Origin: Gammaproteobacteria bacterium
GTDB taxonomy: Bacteria; Pseudomonadota; Gammaproteobacteria; Eutrophobiales; Eutrophobiaceae
NCBI GenBank assembly: GCA_028279365.1
Contig: JANQNX010000013.1
Span: 248,001 to 312,000 of the forward strand
DNA: 64,000 bases
Reading direction: 5' to 3'
Shown: piece by piece, positions 41,063 through 49,700 of the stretch
How the letters are laid out: each line of letters begins with the position of its first letter
Numbering within the stretch: position 1 is the stretch's first letter
Position numbers and translations under genes: made by a program
The notes under the pieces: model-generated
What the model was told of the DNA's origin: nothing
What the model saw: only the letters and a program-made list of their open reading frames with translations
The model's database searches: none

Positions 41063-41520
41063 AATACGTGTTGCTATTCTGGCTCTGCATCTTGTCATCG
41101 GTATTTGCCGCTGACATGCCAGTCGAATTTGACAATGAGCAAAAACAGGCACGCTACCATGCCTTACTTGAAGAAATCCGTTGCCTGGTTTGCCAGAATC
41201 AATCCCTGGCGGACTCCAGTGCCGGCCTTGCCCAGGATTTACGCAATGAAATTTATGATATGGTACAGCAAGATCAATCTGAACAGGCGATTATGCAGTT
41301 TCTGGTCGATCGGTACGGTGATTTCGTTCTGTATCGTCCAAGATTACAAAGCAATACCTGGCTGCTATGGACGGGGCCCTTTATCGCACTAATCATCGCA
41401 GTTGTGATTGTCTTCGTTATTATTAAACGTCAGTCAAAGGCATTATCACAACGGCTTGAGCTCAGTCCTGAACAAAAGCAAAAGCTTGAACAGCTAATTG
41501 ACAATAACGAGAAGTCATGA
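41059..41520 (+). CDS. ccmH: Cytochrome c maturation protein CcmH (CcmL type)
   Basis: Thiol-reducing part of the haem ligase, 153 aa. Signal-anchor N terminus (SSVFA-AD), redox motif RCLVCQNQSLADS (Cys near 35 and 38), and a C-terminal membrane helix (about 102-122). It is the short form, with the TPR part encoded separately by ccmI. Overlaps ccmG by four bases (41059-41062) and ccmI by four (41517-41520). Confidence 0.95.
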   Translation: MKYVLLFWLCILSSVFAADMPVEFDNEQKQARYHALLEEIRCLVCQNQSLADSSAGLAQDLRNEIYDMVQQDQSEQAIMQFLVDRYGDFVLYRPRLQSNTWLLWTGPFIALIIAVVIVFVIIKRQSKALSQRLELSPEQKQKLEQLIDNNEKS

Positions 41521-42740
41521 TGACGATACTATTTTGGATGATCGCATCATCATTTATCTTACTTGCGTTGTTTATCATTATGCGGCCGTTCATGAGGAAA
41601 ACAACAACTGCTGACGAACCGGAGAATATAACGACAGACAATATTGCTTATCAGCAGTGGTTAGCAGAGTTACAAACTGATATCGATAATGGCAATATTG
41701 GTATTGAGGACGCAGAAAACAGCAAAAAAGAAATGCAGCTGGCTATACTGCAACGCCAAAACCAAACGGATTCTTTGGCACCACATAACAATGAACGCTT
41801 AAGCAAACCGTCCCTTCTAGTTCTGATTACCTTTATTCCGGTATTGGTGGTGAGTATCTATAGCTATCTTGGTCGCCCTGATCTGGTTAACACAGGAAAT
41901 TTAGTGACGAATAATACCGACGTTACGCCCGAACAAATTGAACAAATGGTTGCCTCCCTGGAACAACGTCTGCAGCAACAACCTGATGATACAGAAGGCT
42001 GGTTAATGCTATATAAATCGAGCATGGTACTGGAACGTTTTGAGCTGGCTGTCACGGCAGCTGAAAAACTTAATACCTTACTTGGTGATACGCCTGAGGT
42101 ATTGCTACGTTATGCTGATGCGTTAGCGATGCTGAATAATCAGAGTCTGTCTGGCAAACCCAGGGAGTTAATTGAACGCGCGCTAGTGCTTGAACCAGAC
42201 AACCCCAGTGCCTTATGGTTTGCCGGACTCGCCGCGTTTGGTGATGCGGATTATCAACAAGCCCTCGATCATTGGCAGTTATTATTACCATTGATTAAAG
42301 ATGATGCTGATGCGAAACAGCAATTAGCCAATATGCTTAGTGAAGTTAAAGCTCAATTATCAGGTGGCGCAACCGACGCTAGCCCGGACAATTCAGTCAC
42401 AATAACAGCAACGGTATCGGTCGCGGCTGAACTTCAAGACAGTATTAATCCGGAAGATACCGTTTTTGTTTTTGCCAGGGCCAATGATGGTTTACCCATG
42501 CCTGTCGCAGCAGTCAAACGTCGTGCTGCTGACCTGCCCTTCACCATCACGCTTAATGACTCACAGTCATTACGCCCGGACAGAAAGCTTTCCTCTTTTA
42601 GCAGTTTGAGATTAGCTGCACGCGTGTCAAAGAGTGGTGATGCCATAGAGAAGCCCGGCGACTTAACAGGCAGAACAAATGCCGAAGATATCAACCAAGA
42701 GACCCGCTATGAAATTGTGATTAGTGAACGAGTTGAGTAA
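41517..42740 (+). CDS. ccmI: Cytochrome c biogenesis factor CcmI
   Basis: Apocytochrome chaperone of the ligase, 407 aa. Two N-terminal membrane helices (about 4-24 and 98-117) flank a cytoplasmic loop. A periplasmic TPR region follows (AEKLNTLLGDTPEVLLRYADALAML and nearby). The C-terminal domain has FVFARANDGLPMPVAAVKRR, typical of CcmI/CycH. Last gene of the ccm operon, convergent with the response regulator. Confidence 0.93.
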   Translation: MMTILFWMIASSFILLALFIIMRPFMRKTTTADEPENITTDNIAYQQWLAELQTDIDNGNIGIEDAENSKKEMQLAILQRQNQTDSLAPHNNERLSKPSLLVLITFIPVLVVSIYSYLGRPDLVNTGNLVTNNTDVTPEQIEQMVASLEQRLQQQPDDTEGWLMLYKSSMVLERFELAVTAAEKLNTLLGDTPEVLLRYADALAMLNNQSLSGKPRELIERALVLEPDNPSALWFAGLAAFGDADYQQALDHWQLLLPLIKDDADAKQQLANMLSEVKAQLSGGATDASPDNSVTITATVSVAAELQDSINPEDTVFVFARANDGLPMPVAAVKRRAADLPFTITLNDSQSLRPDRKLSSFSSLRLAARVSKSGDAIEKPGDLTGRTNAEDINQETRYEIVISERVE

Positions 42741-42750
42741 AAAACAGGGC

Positions 42751-43179
42751 TTAGTTGCAAAGAAAGTCATCCAGCTTCTGTTTCAGCAACTCGATATCAA
42801 GATCTCCCTTTAACAGAAAGTCCTTAACAAAATGATAGGAAAATGCTTTTTCCTTTTCTTCCACCAGATCAGAAGAAGTAAACATCATAAAGACAATAGA
42901 TTCATACTCCGGATTATCTTTTTTCAGCGCTGAAAATTTTTCCAAAAATTCAAAACCGTCAATTTTTGGCATGTTGATATCGAGAAAAATGACAGCCGGC
43001 GGGAAATCATCACTATATTCCTCTTTCCGAGCCTGATAATCCTTAAGAAAATCGAGCGCATCCTGTCCGTCATTAGCCTCGAACACGCGACCTTCATGGC
43101 CGGTTTTTTTTAGCAAGCGACTTAATATATAGCGATCCAGCTGATTATCATCAATGATTAGTACCGATGCATGTTTCAT
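42751..43179 (-). CDS. Single-domain response regulator (receiver)
   Basis: 142 aa, a stand-alone receiver. Acidic pocket D10-D11 (LIIDDNQ) and phospho-acceptor D67 (IFLDINMPKIDG). A basic insertion lies at DYQARKEEYSDDF (48-60), as in the Rcp1/CheY-like receivers that work with phytochrome-type and hybrid kinases. No output domain. Its start overlaps the kinase stop by four bases, so the pair is cotranscribed. The downstream target is not visible. Confidence 0.9.
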   Translation of the reverse strand: MKHASVLIIDDNQLDRYILSRLLKKTGHEGRVFEANDGQDALDFLKDYQARKEEYSDDFPPAVIFLDINMPKIDGFEFLEKFSALKKDNPEYESIVFMMFTSSDLVEEKEKAFSYHFVKDFLLKGDLDIELLKQKLDDFLCN

Positions 43180-44690
43180 AGTCTATTGGGTATTAACACC
43201 TCAAATCGTGTGCCGTCTTTGTCAGTGAAAATCGTATGCTCTGCCTTAAGATTATCCAGATGCTTTTTAACAATCGTTAAGCCCATGCCACTACCTTCGG
43301 CGGCATTGGCATGAAATCGTTTGAAAGGTTTAAATATATCATTTTTATAGTTTTCTGGAATACCCACGCCATTATCTTCAATAATAATAACAAATTTAAA
43401 TTTATCGACCTTGACAGCGATATTGACAAAACGCTCCGGTTTTTCCGGATTGGAGTATTTCACGCCATTTGTGATCAGGTTTTCCAGTATTTGTATCAAA
43501 CGAATTTTTTCTGTTTTTATCATGCCTGACTGGGCTTCAACAACATTGATAGAAACCCGATGCCGCTCAATCAGGGCGGCATGCTTATTGACAATATCCT
43601 CTACAATTTCTTCTACATTGACCTCGACAACATCAACGTCCTCTTGCAGGTCAGCTTTGGTTAAATCAAGGATATCCGTAATCAGGTTTTCAAGTTTGGT
43701 CGATTGTTCCAGTATCTTGATTGCGTTATGTTTTGCTTCCTGCAGTTCACCATTGTCAATATCTTCCTTGATAAAACGTGACAGTCCTTTGATGGTTAAA
43801 AGCGGCGATTTGAGATCGTGTGACGTTCGATAAGCAAATTGAGAAAGTTCTTCTGTGCGACGTTTTACCACCGCTTCAATGACGTTTTTCTGGATCGATA
43901 AAGAACGCACAAGAAACGCAGATAAAATAAACAAAAACACTAACAAAATACTGATAAGCCTATGATCACGAATATCTTGTAATGACAGGTGTTTCTCTTC
44001 AAGCACTGCTAAATAGGAAAACTCAATATTATCAAACGTATTTAACACATAGCGTATTTTTTGTAATTCTGTTTTAGAAGCCTTGTAAGACGACAACAGC
44101 AGTTCATTGTTAGTAAACCGATATTTATAGCTCTGCTTCCTAGCTTTGTCCGTGACGATAAAATATTCGCTATAAAATGGTTCGGTACTGCGAAGCAGGA
44201 TTGAGCTCAATACAGATATTAATACTACATAGGCGCCTTCTCCGCTTTGGCTAACAGAATATTTTGAGATCAACAGCTTTGGATCGCTACTGTCAAACAT
44301 CTTAATCGGTTCTGTATAAGTAAAATTTTTACACAGCTGCCTGGCTTTTTCCCGATAAGCAAAAATATAATCGTTCTGAGGCTTAACCAGACAGGCGCTC
44401 AATAGTTCATTTTTCTCAAATAGATTAAGACTGAACTGCTTGAACTCTTCGTCAGTAATATCATTTGATGCTTGAAACAGGTTGTCGATAATCGACAACA
44501 TGCTGTAATGATTGGTCAAACGGTTTTTGTAGATAATGGAAGATTTTTCCGATGCTTCGGTAAATTTAGAAACATCTTTTTGCTTAATGATGTTGGAGGT
44601 GATGTTAAAATACGCGTAGGAGAAAACAACACCCAATAAGACAATGATAGCAAACAGTATATCGCCGAGATGTCTTCTTCCATTATTCAC
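43176..44690 (-). CDS. Membrane sensor histidine kinase
   Basis: 504 aa. Two membrane helices (about 10-30 and 245-263) enclose a periplasmic sensing region of about 210 residues with two Cys (about 100 and 120). No HAMP domain is obvious. HisKA carries H291 (TSHDLKSPLLTIKG), and the HATPase domain has ILENLITNGVKYS and IIEDNGVGIPENY. Starts with GTG, ten bases after a strong AAGGAG. Partner of the adjacent single-domain regulator. Signal unknown. Confidence 0.92.
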   Translation of the reverse strand: MNNGRRHLGDILFAIIVLLGVVFSYAYFNITSNIIKQKDVSKFTEASEKSSIIYKNRLTNHYSMLSIIDNLFQASNDITDEEFKQFSLNLFEKNELLSACLVKPQNDYIFAYREKARQLCKNFTYTEPIKMFDSSDPKLLISKYSVSQSGEGAYVVLISVLSSILLRSTEPFYSEYFIVTDKARKQSYKYRFTNNELLLSSYKASKTELQKIRYVLNTFDNIEFSYLAVLEEKHLSLQDIRDHRLISILLVFLFILSAFLVRSLSIQKNVIEAVVKRRTEELSQFAYRTSHDLKSPLLTIKGLSRFIKEDIDNGELQEAKHNAIKILEQSTKLENLITDILDLTKADLQEDVDVVEVNVEEIVEDIVNKHAALIERHRVSINVVEAQSGMIKTEKIRLIQILENLITNGVKYSNPEKPERFVNIAVKVDKFKFVIIIEDNGVGIPENYKNDIFKPFKRFHANAAEGSGMGLTIVKKHLDNLKAEHTIFTDKDGTRFEVLIPNRL

Positions 44691-45068
44691 GTTTCAATAG
44701 CTCCTTCGATATGCCTCCGGATAGCCATCATGTTTTTAAAACTGTGAATAACAATGCAACAAACACAAAGCCAACTAGCAAGTTAGCACCTGTCGTTTGG
44801 ACATACTCGGTAACAGTGCAAATTTTCATAGCGAAATCATCTCGGGCCAACCCTATATCGTTAAGCCCTTTTTTATTTTTATCTCAAGCCATTCGAAATC
44901 TAACGGCCTGCTTGCCTGTTTCTTTAATCGTACTCTTTTAATCTCCCGAAAAAAACGACTGTTAGCATAATTCCGGATAGATCTGATTGCTATTGCTAAG
45001 CAAGCAGTGATTGAAGATAATCTGTTTCACCTTAGCCTGCCAAAATCAAAACCAGGAAACAATAAACA
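44691..45068. other. Intergenic region of 378 bases with one doubtful short frame
   Basis: Between the divergent histidine kinase and ettA. On the minus strand a 33-codon frame (44728-44829) ends in a hydrophobic stretch (NLLVGFVFVALLF), but it has no clear ribosome site. The plus-strand frame across the same bases looks non-coding. No terminator, riboswitch or tRNA was seen. It must hold promoters for both flanking genes. Confidence 0.4.
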
Positions 45069-46733
45069 ATGGCTCAATATGTATACACGATGAACGGTGT
45101 CGGTAAGATTGTTCCGCCGAAACGTCAGATTTTAAAAGATATTTATCTGTCTTTTTTTCCTGGAGCAAAAATTGGTGTCTTGGGTCTGAACGGCGCCGGC
45201 AAATCCACCCTGTTAAAAATCATGGCTGGCATTGATAAAGATATCATTGGTGAAGCACGGCCAATGCCTGACATCAAAGTTGGCTACCTTCCACAAGAAC
45301 CGGAACTGGATTTGGAAAAAGACGTACGTGGTAATGTGGAAGACGGCCTGCGCGAACCGCTGGATGCGTTGGCTGGCCTGGAAAAAGTGTATGCCGCTTA
45401 TGCTGAGCCGGATGCGGATTTTGACGCGCTGGCAAAAGAACAGGAGAAACTTGAAGGTGTTGTCCAGGCCTGGGACGCAGAAAACCTCGACAATACGCTT
45501 GAACGTGCTGCTGATGCATTACGACTGCCGCCTTGGGAATCGAGTATTTCAACCCTTTCCGGTGGCGAAAAGCGACGTGTCGCATTGTGTCGTTTATTGT
45601 TATCGCGACCGGACATGTTGCTTTTAGACGAGCCGACCAACCATCTTGATGCAGAGTCAGTCTATTGGTTGGAACAGTTCCTTGCCGACTTTAACGGTAC
45701 CGTCGTTGCCGTTACCCATGATCGATACTTCCTGGATAATGTTGCCGGCTGGATCCTCGAGCTGGACCGGGGTGAAGGTATTCCTTTTGAGGGGAATTAT
45801 TCTGACTGGCTAGCTAATAAAGAAGTCCGGCTGGAACAGGAAGAGCGTGCCGAAACGGCCAGACAAAAAGCCATTAAGCAAGAACTAGAATGGGTTCGCA
45901 CTGCTCCGAAAGGCCGACATGCTAAAAGTAAATCACGCCTGGCCCGGTTTGAAGAAATGAATTCTCAGGAATTTCAAAAACGCAGTGAGACCAATGAGAT
46001 TTATATCCCTCCCGGCCCAAGGCTGGGTGATTCCGTGATCGAATTTAGCCAGGTACAGAAAAAATTTGATGACCACCTGCTGTATGAAAACCTGAGCTTT
46101 TCCATCCCCAAGGGATCGGTAGTCGGCATTATTGGCGGCAATGGCGCCGGTAAATCCACACTGTTTCGTATGATCGCCGGATCAGAGCAGCCCGATGCCG
46201 GTGAAATTAAGACTGGTGAAACGGTTAACGTCGCTTACGTTGAGCAAACCAGAGAAAATCTTGATGATGACAAAACCGTTTGGGAAGCCGTGTCCGATGG
46301 GCTCGACAATATCCTGATCGGCAATTATGAATTAAATTCGCGCGCTTATGTCGGTCGCTTTAACTTTAAAGGCACCGATCAACAAAAACGGGTTGGCGAT
46401 CTGTCTGGTGGTGAACGTGGTCGTCTGCATCTGGCAAACACACTCAAACAAGGCGGCAACGTATTATTACTGGATGAACCGTCTAATGATTTGGATGTTG
46501 AAACATTGCGTGCACTGGAAGAAGCCATCCTCGCCTTCCCTGGCTGCGTGCTGGTGATATCTCATGATCGGTGGTTCCTGGATAGAATTGCGACACACAT
46601 TTTGGCGTTTGAGGATGATGGAGAGATCGTTTTCAACGAAGGTGATTTCAGCGAATATCATGAAGACTTTGTAAAACGTAAAGGCAGTGAAGCGCAGCCC
46701 AAGCGTATGAAATACCGTCGTTTGAAAACCTGA
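45069..46733 (+). CDS. ettA: Energy-dependent translational throttle ABC-F protein EttA
   Basis: ABC-F ATPase that binds the ribosomal E site and gates translation by ATP/ADP ratio. 554 aa, two ABC domains. First: Walker A GLNGAGKSTLL, signature TLSGGEKRRVAL, Walker B MLLLDEPTNHLD. Second: GGNGAGKSTLF, DLSGGERGRLHL, LLLDEPSNDLD. The arm and inter-domain linker (KGRHAKSKSRLARFEEM) are typical, and the protein ends near the second domain without extension. Confidence 0.96.
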   Translation: MAQYVYTMNGVGKIVPPKRQILKDIYLSFFPGAKIGVLGLNGAGKSTLLKIMAGIDKDIIGEARPMPDIKVGYLPQEPELDLEKDVRGNVEDGLREPLDALAGLEKVYAAYAEPDADFDALAKEQEKLEGVVQAWDAENLDNTLERAADALRLPPWESSISTLSGGEKRRVALCRLLLSRPDMLLLDEPTNHLDAESVYWLEQFLADFNGTVVAVTHDRYFLDNVAGWILELDRGEGIPFEGNYSDWLANKEVRLEQEERAETARQKAIKQELEWVRTAPKGRHAKSKSRLARFEEMNSQEFQKRSETNEIYIPPGPRLGDSVIEFSQVQKKFDDHLLYENLSFSIPKGSVVGIIGGNGAGKSTLFRMIAGSEQPDAGEIKTGETVNVAYVEQTRENLDDDKTVWEAVSDGLDNILIGNYELNSRAYVGRFNFKGTDQQKRVGDLSGGERGRLHLANTLKQGGNVLLLDEPSNDLDVETLRALEEAILAFPGCVLVISHDRWFLDRIATHILAFEDDGEIVFNEGDFSEYHEDFVKRKGSEAQPKRMKYRRLKT

Positions 46734-46742
46734 TTTTTATCA

Positions 46743-47477
46743 GTGGCGAACAAATGTAACAAGGAGATCAACTCATTCAATTTTGAGCCGGGTCGGGTTA
46801 TCGCCAGAAAATATATTATTGATAAACTACTCGGCTCAGGCTGGGAGGCGGAGGTTTATCTGGTACATGAACGTAGCACCGGTATTGAACGCACTGCCAA
46901 ATTCTTCTTTCCACAACGTAATGTCAACGATCGTGCCGTTAAATTTTATGCACGAAAACTGCACAAACTGCGAAAATGCCCTGTCGTCATTCAGTACTCT
47001 GCGCAGGAAACTGTCACTTATTGCAGGACACCGATTTCCGTCTTGATCTCGGAATATGTTGAGGGTGAGTTATTAACCGAGCATTTAAACGCGCAACGCG
47101 GCAAACGTTTATCGCCGTTTCAGGCATTACATTTGCTTTATTCTCTGGCCAAGGGTATCGAATCCATTCATGCTGTCGGTGAGTATCACGGTGATTTACA
47201 CACTGATAATATTATTGTGCAAAACATTGGCCTGGAGTATCAGTTAAAGATTATTGATATGTTTCAGTGGAATGACTCAAAACGCACGAACATACGTAGC
47301 GATGTGATGGACTTGATTCGTATATTTTATGATGCCCTGGGTGGGCAAAAACATTACGCAAAACAACCGAAAGAAGTTAAAGCGATTATTTGCGGTTTAA
47401 AGCACTCGCTGGCACTAAAGAAATTCAGCAGCGCGGGCAAATTACGCCAATACATAGAAAATATGAATTGGGACTAA
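46743..47477 (+). CDS. Atypical Hanks-type protein kinase
   Basis: 244 aa, soluble. Gly-rich loop LGSGWEAEVYLV (30-41), ATP lysine K53, catalytic loop HGDLHTDN (149-156) with D151. The metal-binding DFG is DMF (172-174), and the catalytic loop has GD rather than RD, so it is a non-RD kinase resembling lipopolysaccharide-kinase or aminoglycoside-kinase relatives. The C lobe is short. GTG start, nine bases after ettA. A PP2C phosphatase follows after 12 bases, suggesting a reversible phosphorylation pair. Confidence 0.8.
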   Translation: MANKCNKEINSFNFEPGRVIARKYIIDKLLGSGWEAEVYLVHERSTGIERTAKFFFPQRNVNDRAVKFYARKLHKLRKCPVVIQYSAQETVTYCRTPISVLISEYVEGELLTEHLNAQRGKRLSPFQALHLLYSLAKGIESIHAVGEYHGDLHTDNIIVQNIGLEYQLKIIDMFQWNDSKRTNIRSDVMDLIRIFYDALGGQKHYAKQPKEVKAIICGLKHSLALKKFSSAGKLRQYIENMNWD

Positions 47478-47489
47478 AAATCCAGATTG

Positions 47490-48305
47490 ATGAACAATCC
47501 AATTGAAAAACCCGTAACGCGATTTGATGCGCGTGATGAGCAACCGGAATATCTGACTTTATCAAATGGCGAAGCAGTGTGTTTTTCTGCTCGCTCCCCT
47601 ACTAAAGATACACCGAATGAAGATGCATTAGCCGTTATCCCGGTGGATGAACAAACAACGGTAATGGTAGTGGCTGATGGCATGGGCGGCATGCCTGCTG
47701 GTGAACAAGCAGCGAGAGTCATTGTTGAATCCATTATTGATGCCTGCAAAACAAAAACAGAACAGCAATTAATACGGGATGTGATTCTAACGGGAATCGA
47801 TCAGGCCAACGCTCGTATTCTTGATCTAAAAACAGGTTCCGGTTCAACCGTGTCCGTTGTAGAAATATCCCGCAACCATATTCGCACTTATTATGCCGGT
47901 GACTCCTTGATTTTACTCACCAGCAGCCATGGCACGATAAAACACTTACCGATGTCGCACTCCCCTATCGGCTACGCGCTCGAATGTGGTGCTATCGAAC
48001 AAACACCGGCAATGGAACACACTGAACGCAACCTGATTTCAAATTATGTTGGCAGTCATGATATGTATATCCATATCGGTCCTGTCATCGAACTGGCACC
48101 GCAGGACACACTCATTATCGCCAGCGACGCGTTATCAGACAATTTATATGAGCAGGAAATCAGCGATTTTATTCGCACTGGCACAATGCTGGAAAGTGTC
48201 AATGAGATGATTCGAAGTTGTCGACATAATATGCTGGAAACCATGCCGAATCGCCGTTGCCATCCTGACGACTTTAGCTTCATCTGTTTCAGACAGCATA
48301 GCTAA
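47490..48305 (+). CDS. PP2C-family protein phosphatase
   Basis: Metal-dependent Ser/Thr phosphatase, about 271 aa. Motifs: TPNEDALAVIP (metal Asp), VVADGMGGMPAGEQAA, a SGSTVSVVEI strand and YYAGDSLILL. The later Asp pair is DALSDN and HPDDFSFI. A TTG lies one codon before the chosen ATG. It follows the atypical kinase by 12 bases; reversing its action is inferred from this pairing. The target is unknown. Confidence 0.88.
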   Translation: MNNPIEKPVTRFDARDEQPEYLTLSNGEAVCFSARSPTKDTPNEDALAVIPVDEQTTVMVVADGMGGMPAGEQAARVIVESIIDACKTKTEQQLIRDVILTGIDQANARILDLKTGSGSTVSVVEISRNHIRTYYAGDSLILLTSSHGTIKHLPMSHSPIGYALECGAIEQTPAMEHTERNLISNYVGSHDMYIHIGPVIELAPQDTLIIASDALSDNLYEQEISDFIRTGTMLESVNEMIRSCRHNMLETMPNRRCHPDDFSFICFRQHS

Positions 48306-48385
48306 GTCAGTTTTTTGTTTCTCCCTGTCAACCGAATGCCGGTTGCTGCGTTAATAGACTTGTTAACCATAAACAGGAGAACAAA

Positions 48386-48754
48386 ATGAAACCAGCATCA
48401 CTTATGCTAACCAGCCTTGTACTATTTAGCTCTTATGTTATCGCCGATGACATGGTTCAGACTAAATTTCAACAAAAGTTGATAAATCAGCTTGATCTGA
48501 CTGAGGAACAAATTGCACCGGTTGAATCGATCATGGCCGAACAAAAGGAAAAGCGAAAAGCCATTATTGAGTCGATGAAAACACAAATGGAGGCGTTACG
48601 AAGTGAAACTCAAACAAAGCTAGCAACGGTATTAAATACTGAACAACTTGCAAAACTGGAGCAGCTACATGAGGAACGTAAGGAAAAACGTGAACAGCGC
48701 AGAAAACAATGGAAAGAAAATCGTATAAGCAAGCTCGAAACAGATAGTGAATAG
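48386..48754 (+). CDS. Spy/CpxP-like periplasmic protein
   Basis: 122 aa. Signal peptide to about residue 20 (VIA-DD). The mature part is charged and helical, with LDLTEEQIAPVESIMAEQ and LNTEQLAKLEQLHEERK, which fit the LTxxQ-type repeats of Spy/CpxP/ZraP chaperones. A clear AGGAG ribosome site precedes it. Envelope-stress or metal-related chaperone function is a family-based guess. A strong hairpin follows. Confidence 0.7.
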   Translation: MKPASLMLTSLVLFSSYVIADDMVQTKFQQKLINQLDLTEEQIAPVESIMAEQKEKRKAIIESMKTQMEALRSETQTKLATVLNTEQLAKLEQLHEERKEKREQRRKQWKENRISKLETDSE

Positions 48755-48774
48755 CGTTTGAATTTTACACGATA

Positions 48775-48801
48775 AACCCCCGAGCCGAGATGCCGGGGGT
48801 T
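48775..48801 (+). terminator. Hairpin after the Spy-like gene
   Basis: AACCCCCG (48775-48782) pairs with CGGGGGTT (48794-48801) around an 11-base loop. The stem is strong but the following bases (TGTGTCACTG) are not U-rich, so termination efficiency is doubtful. Confidence 0.5.
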
Positions 48802-49136
48802 GTGTCACTGATGGTGACATATAATCAGAGCAATATTGCTCTTAATCATTAAGTGTAGTCCATATTTTTTTAAATTCAGTATGCATTTTTCATATTAAGA
48901 CCGAGTCAGCTGCGACAATTTGTCTATTTCCAGGCTAACTTGTTGAATGTAAATTCAATTATCAAACAAATTATTTAACATGAAGTATTAATGATTAATT
49001 CCTATCAATAAAGCCAGGTTAATTAGCTATAAAACATAGTCTTCCTGCATTCTTTGAAACATTGAAAACATCTAAAAAATAGCTAAATCTCGCAATTTTT
49101 AGCCACTTACTCTCAATGATTCATGTTTATTAGTCA

Positions 49137-49164
49137 TTGTTTTTAAACAACTTCTCTTTATAAT
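49137..49164 (+). promoter_or_regulatory. Putative promoter giving a leaderless DUF2946 message
   Basis: TTGTTT (49137-49142), a 16-base spacer and a perfect TATAAT (49159-49164). The DUF2946 ATG begins at 49171, only six bases after the -10, so transcription would start at or next to the A of ATG. There is no ribosome site. Confidence 0.5.
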
Positions 49165-49170
49165 CCACGC

Positions 49171-49620
49171 ATGGCTTATTTTAGACATCTACATACAAAA
49201 AGAAGACTCGCGCTTTTGCTCTTCTTTGGCCTGTTGTTACGCTCTTTTGTTGCGCCAGGCTACATGCTTGACACCAAGCCAAGCAATGGTGATTTATTTT
49301 CAGTCATATTATGTAGCGGGCCTGCCGGTATCAACGCAATCGATGCTATTCAGCCCTTGGTCGACTCTCACTCTGATCATCAGCATAATGATTCCGTCTC
49401 AGACCATAAGCACCATGACAATGCAGCGCAAGAGCATGCGTCTTCAACTTGTGGTTTCTGGTCTACCAGCAGTCAGTTACTAGTCACCGAAGTCGATTTT
49501 TTCGCTATTCCGGAACCAGCATTACAACAACAGGTCATTCTCTATCAAACACATTCCTCTGAACGTTCATTAAGAACAAATCACACCGTTCGTGCACCGC
49601 CTATCTCCCCGTTAGTGTAA
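49171..49620 (+). CDS. DUF2946-family His-rich protein
   Basis: 149 aa. Begins with a basic stretch and a signal/membrane segment (LALLLFFGLLLRSFVAPGYML, about 13-33), then C49, a His-rich loop (HSDHQHNDSVSDHKHHD, about 67-83), STCGFWS, and a C terminus with RAPP typical of DUF2946. The usual second Cys of the CPxC motif is absent (CGFW). DUF2946 genes often precede copper-type TonB receptors, as here (80 bases upstream), so metal handling in the envelope is likely. Confidence 0.75.
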   Translation: MAYFRHLHTKRRLALLLFFGLLLRSFVAPGYMLDTKPSNGDLFSVILCSGPAGINAIDAIQPLVDSHSDHQHNDSVSDHKHHDNAAQEHASSTCGFWSTSSQLLVTEVDFFAIPEPALQQQVILYQTHSSERSLRTNHTVRAPPISPLV

Positions 49621-49700
49621 TTCAAGTTTAATTTTTCAAACGCACCTCGAACTATTCGAGTGTGTATTTCGTATCTGTAAATATCTTTAAGGGAGTCACT

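Larger units (their letters stand above)
48755..49170. other. AT-rich intergenic region with two hairpins and a promoter
   Basis: 416 bases. Contains a GC-rich hairpin (48775-48801) and a 16-base perfect palindrome AGAGCAATATTGCTCT (48827-48842) downstream of the Spy-like gene. The rest is AT-rich without a credible frame, ending in a promoter at 49137-49164. No Fur-like or riboswitch signature was recognised. Confidence 0.5.

Noticed and set aside
44711-44941. Plus-strand 76-codon frame upstream of ettA
   Set aside because: No ribosome site, no recognisable domain, and composition like the non-coding gap around it.
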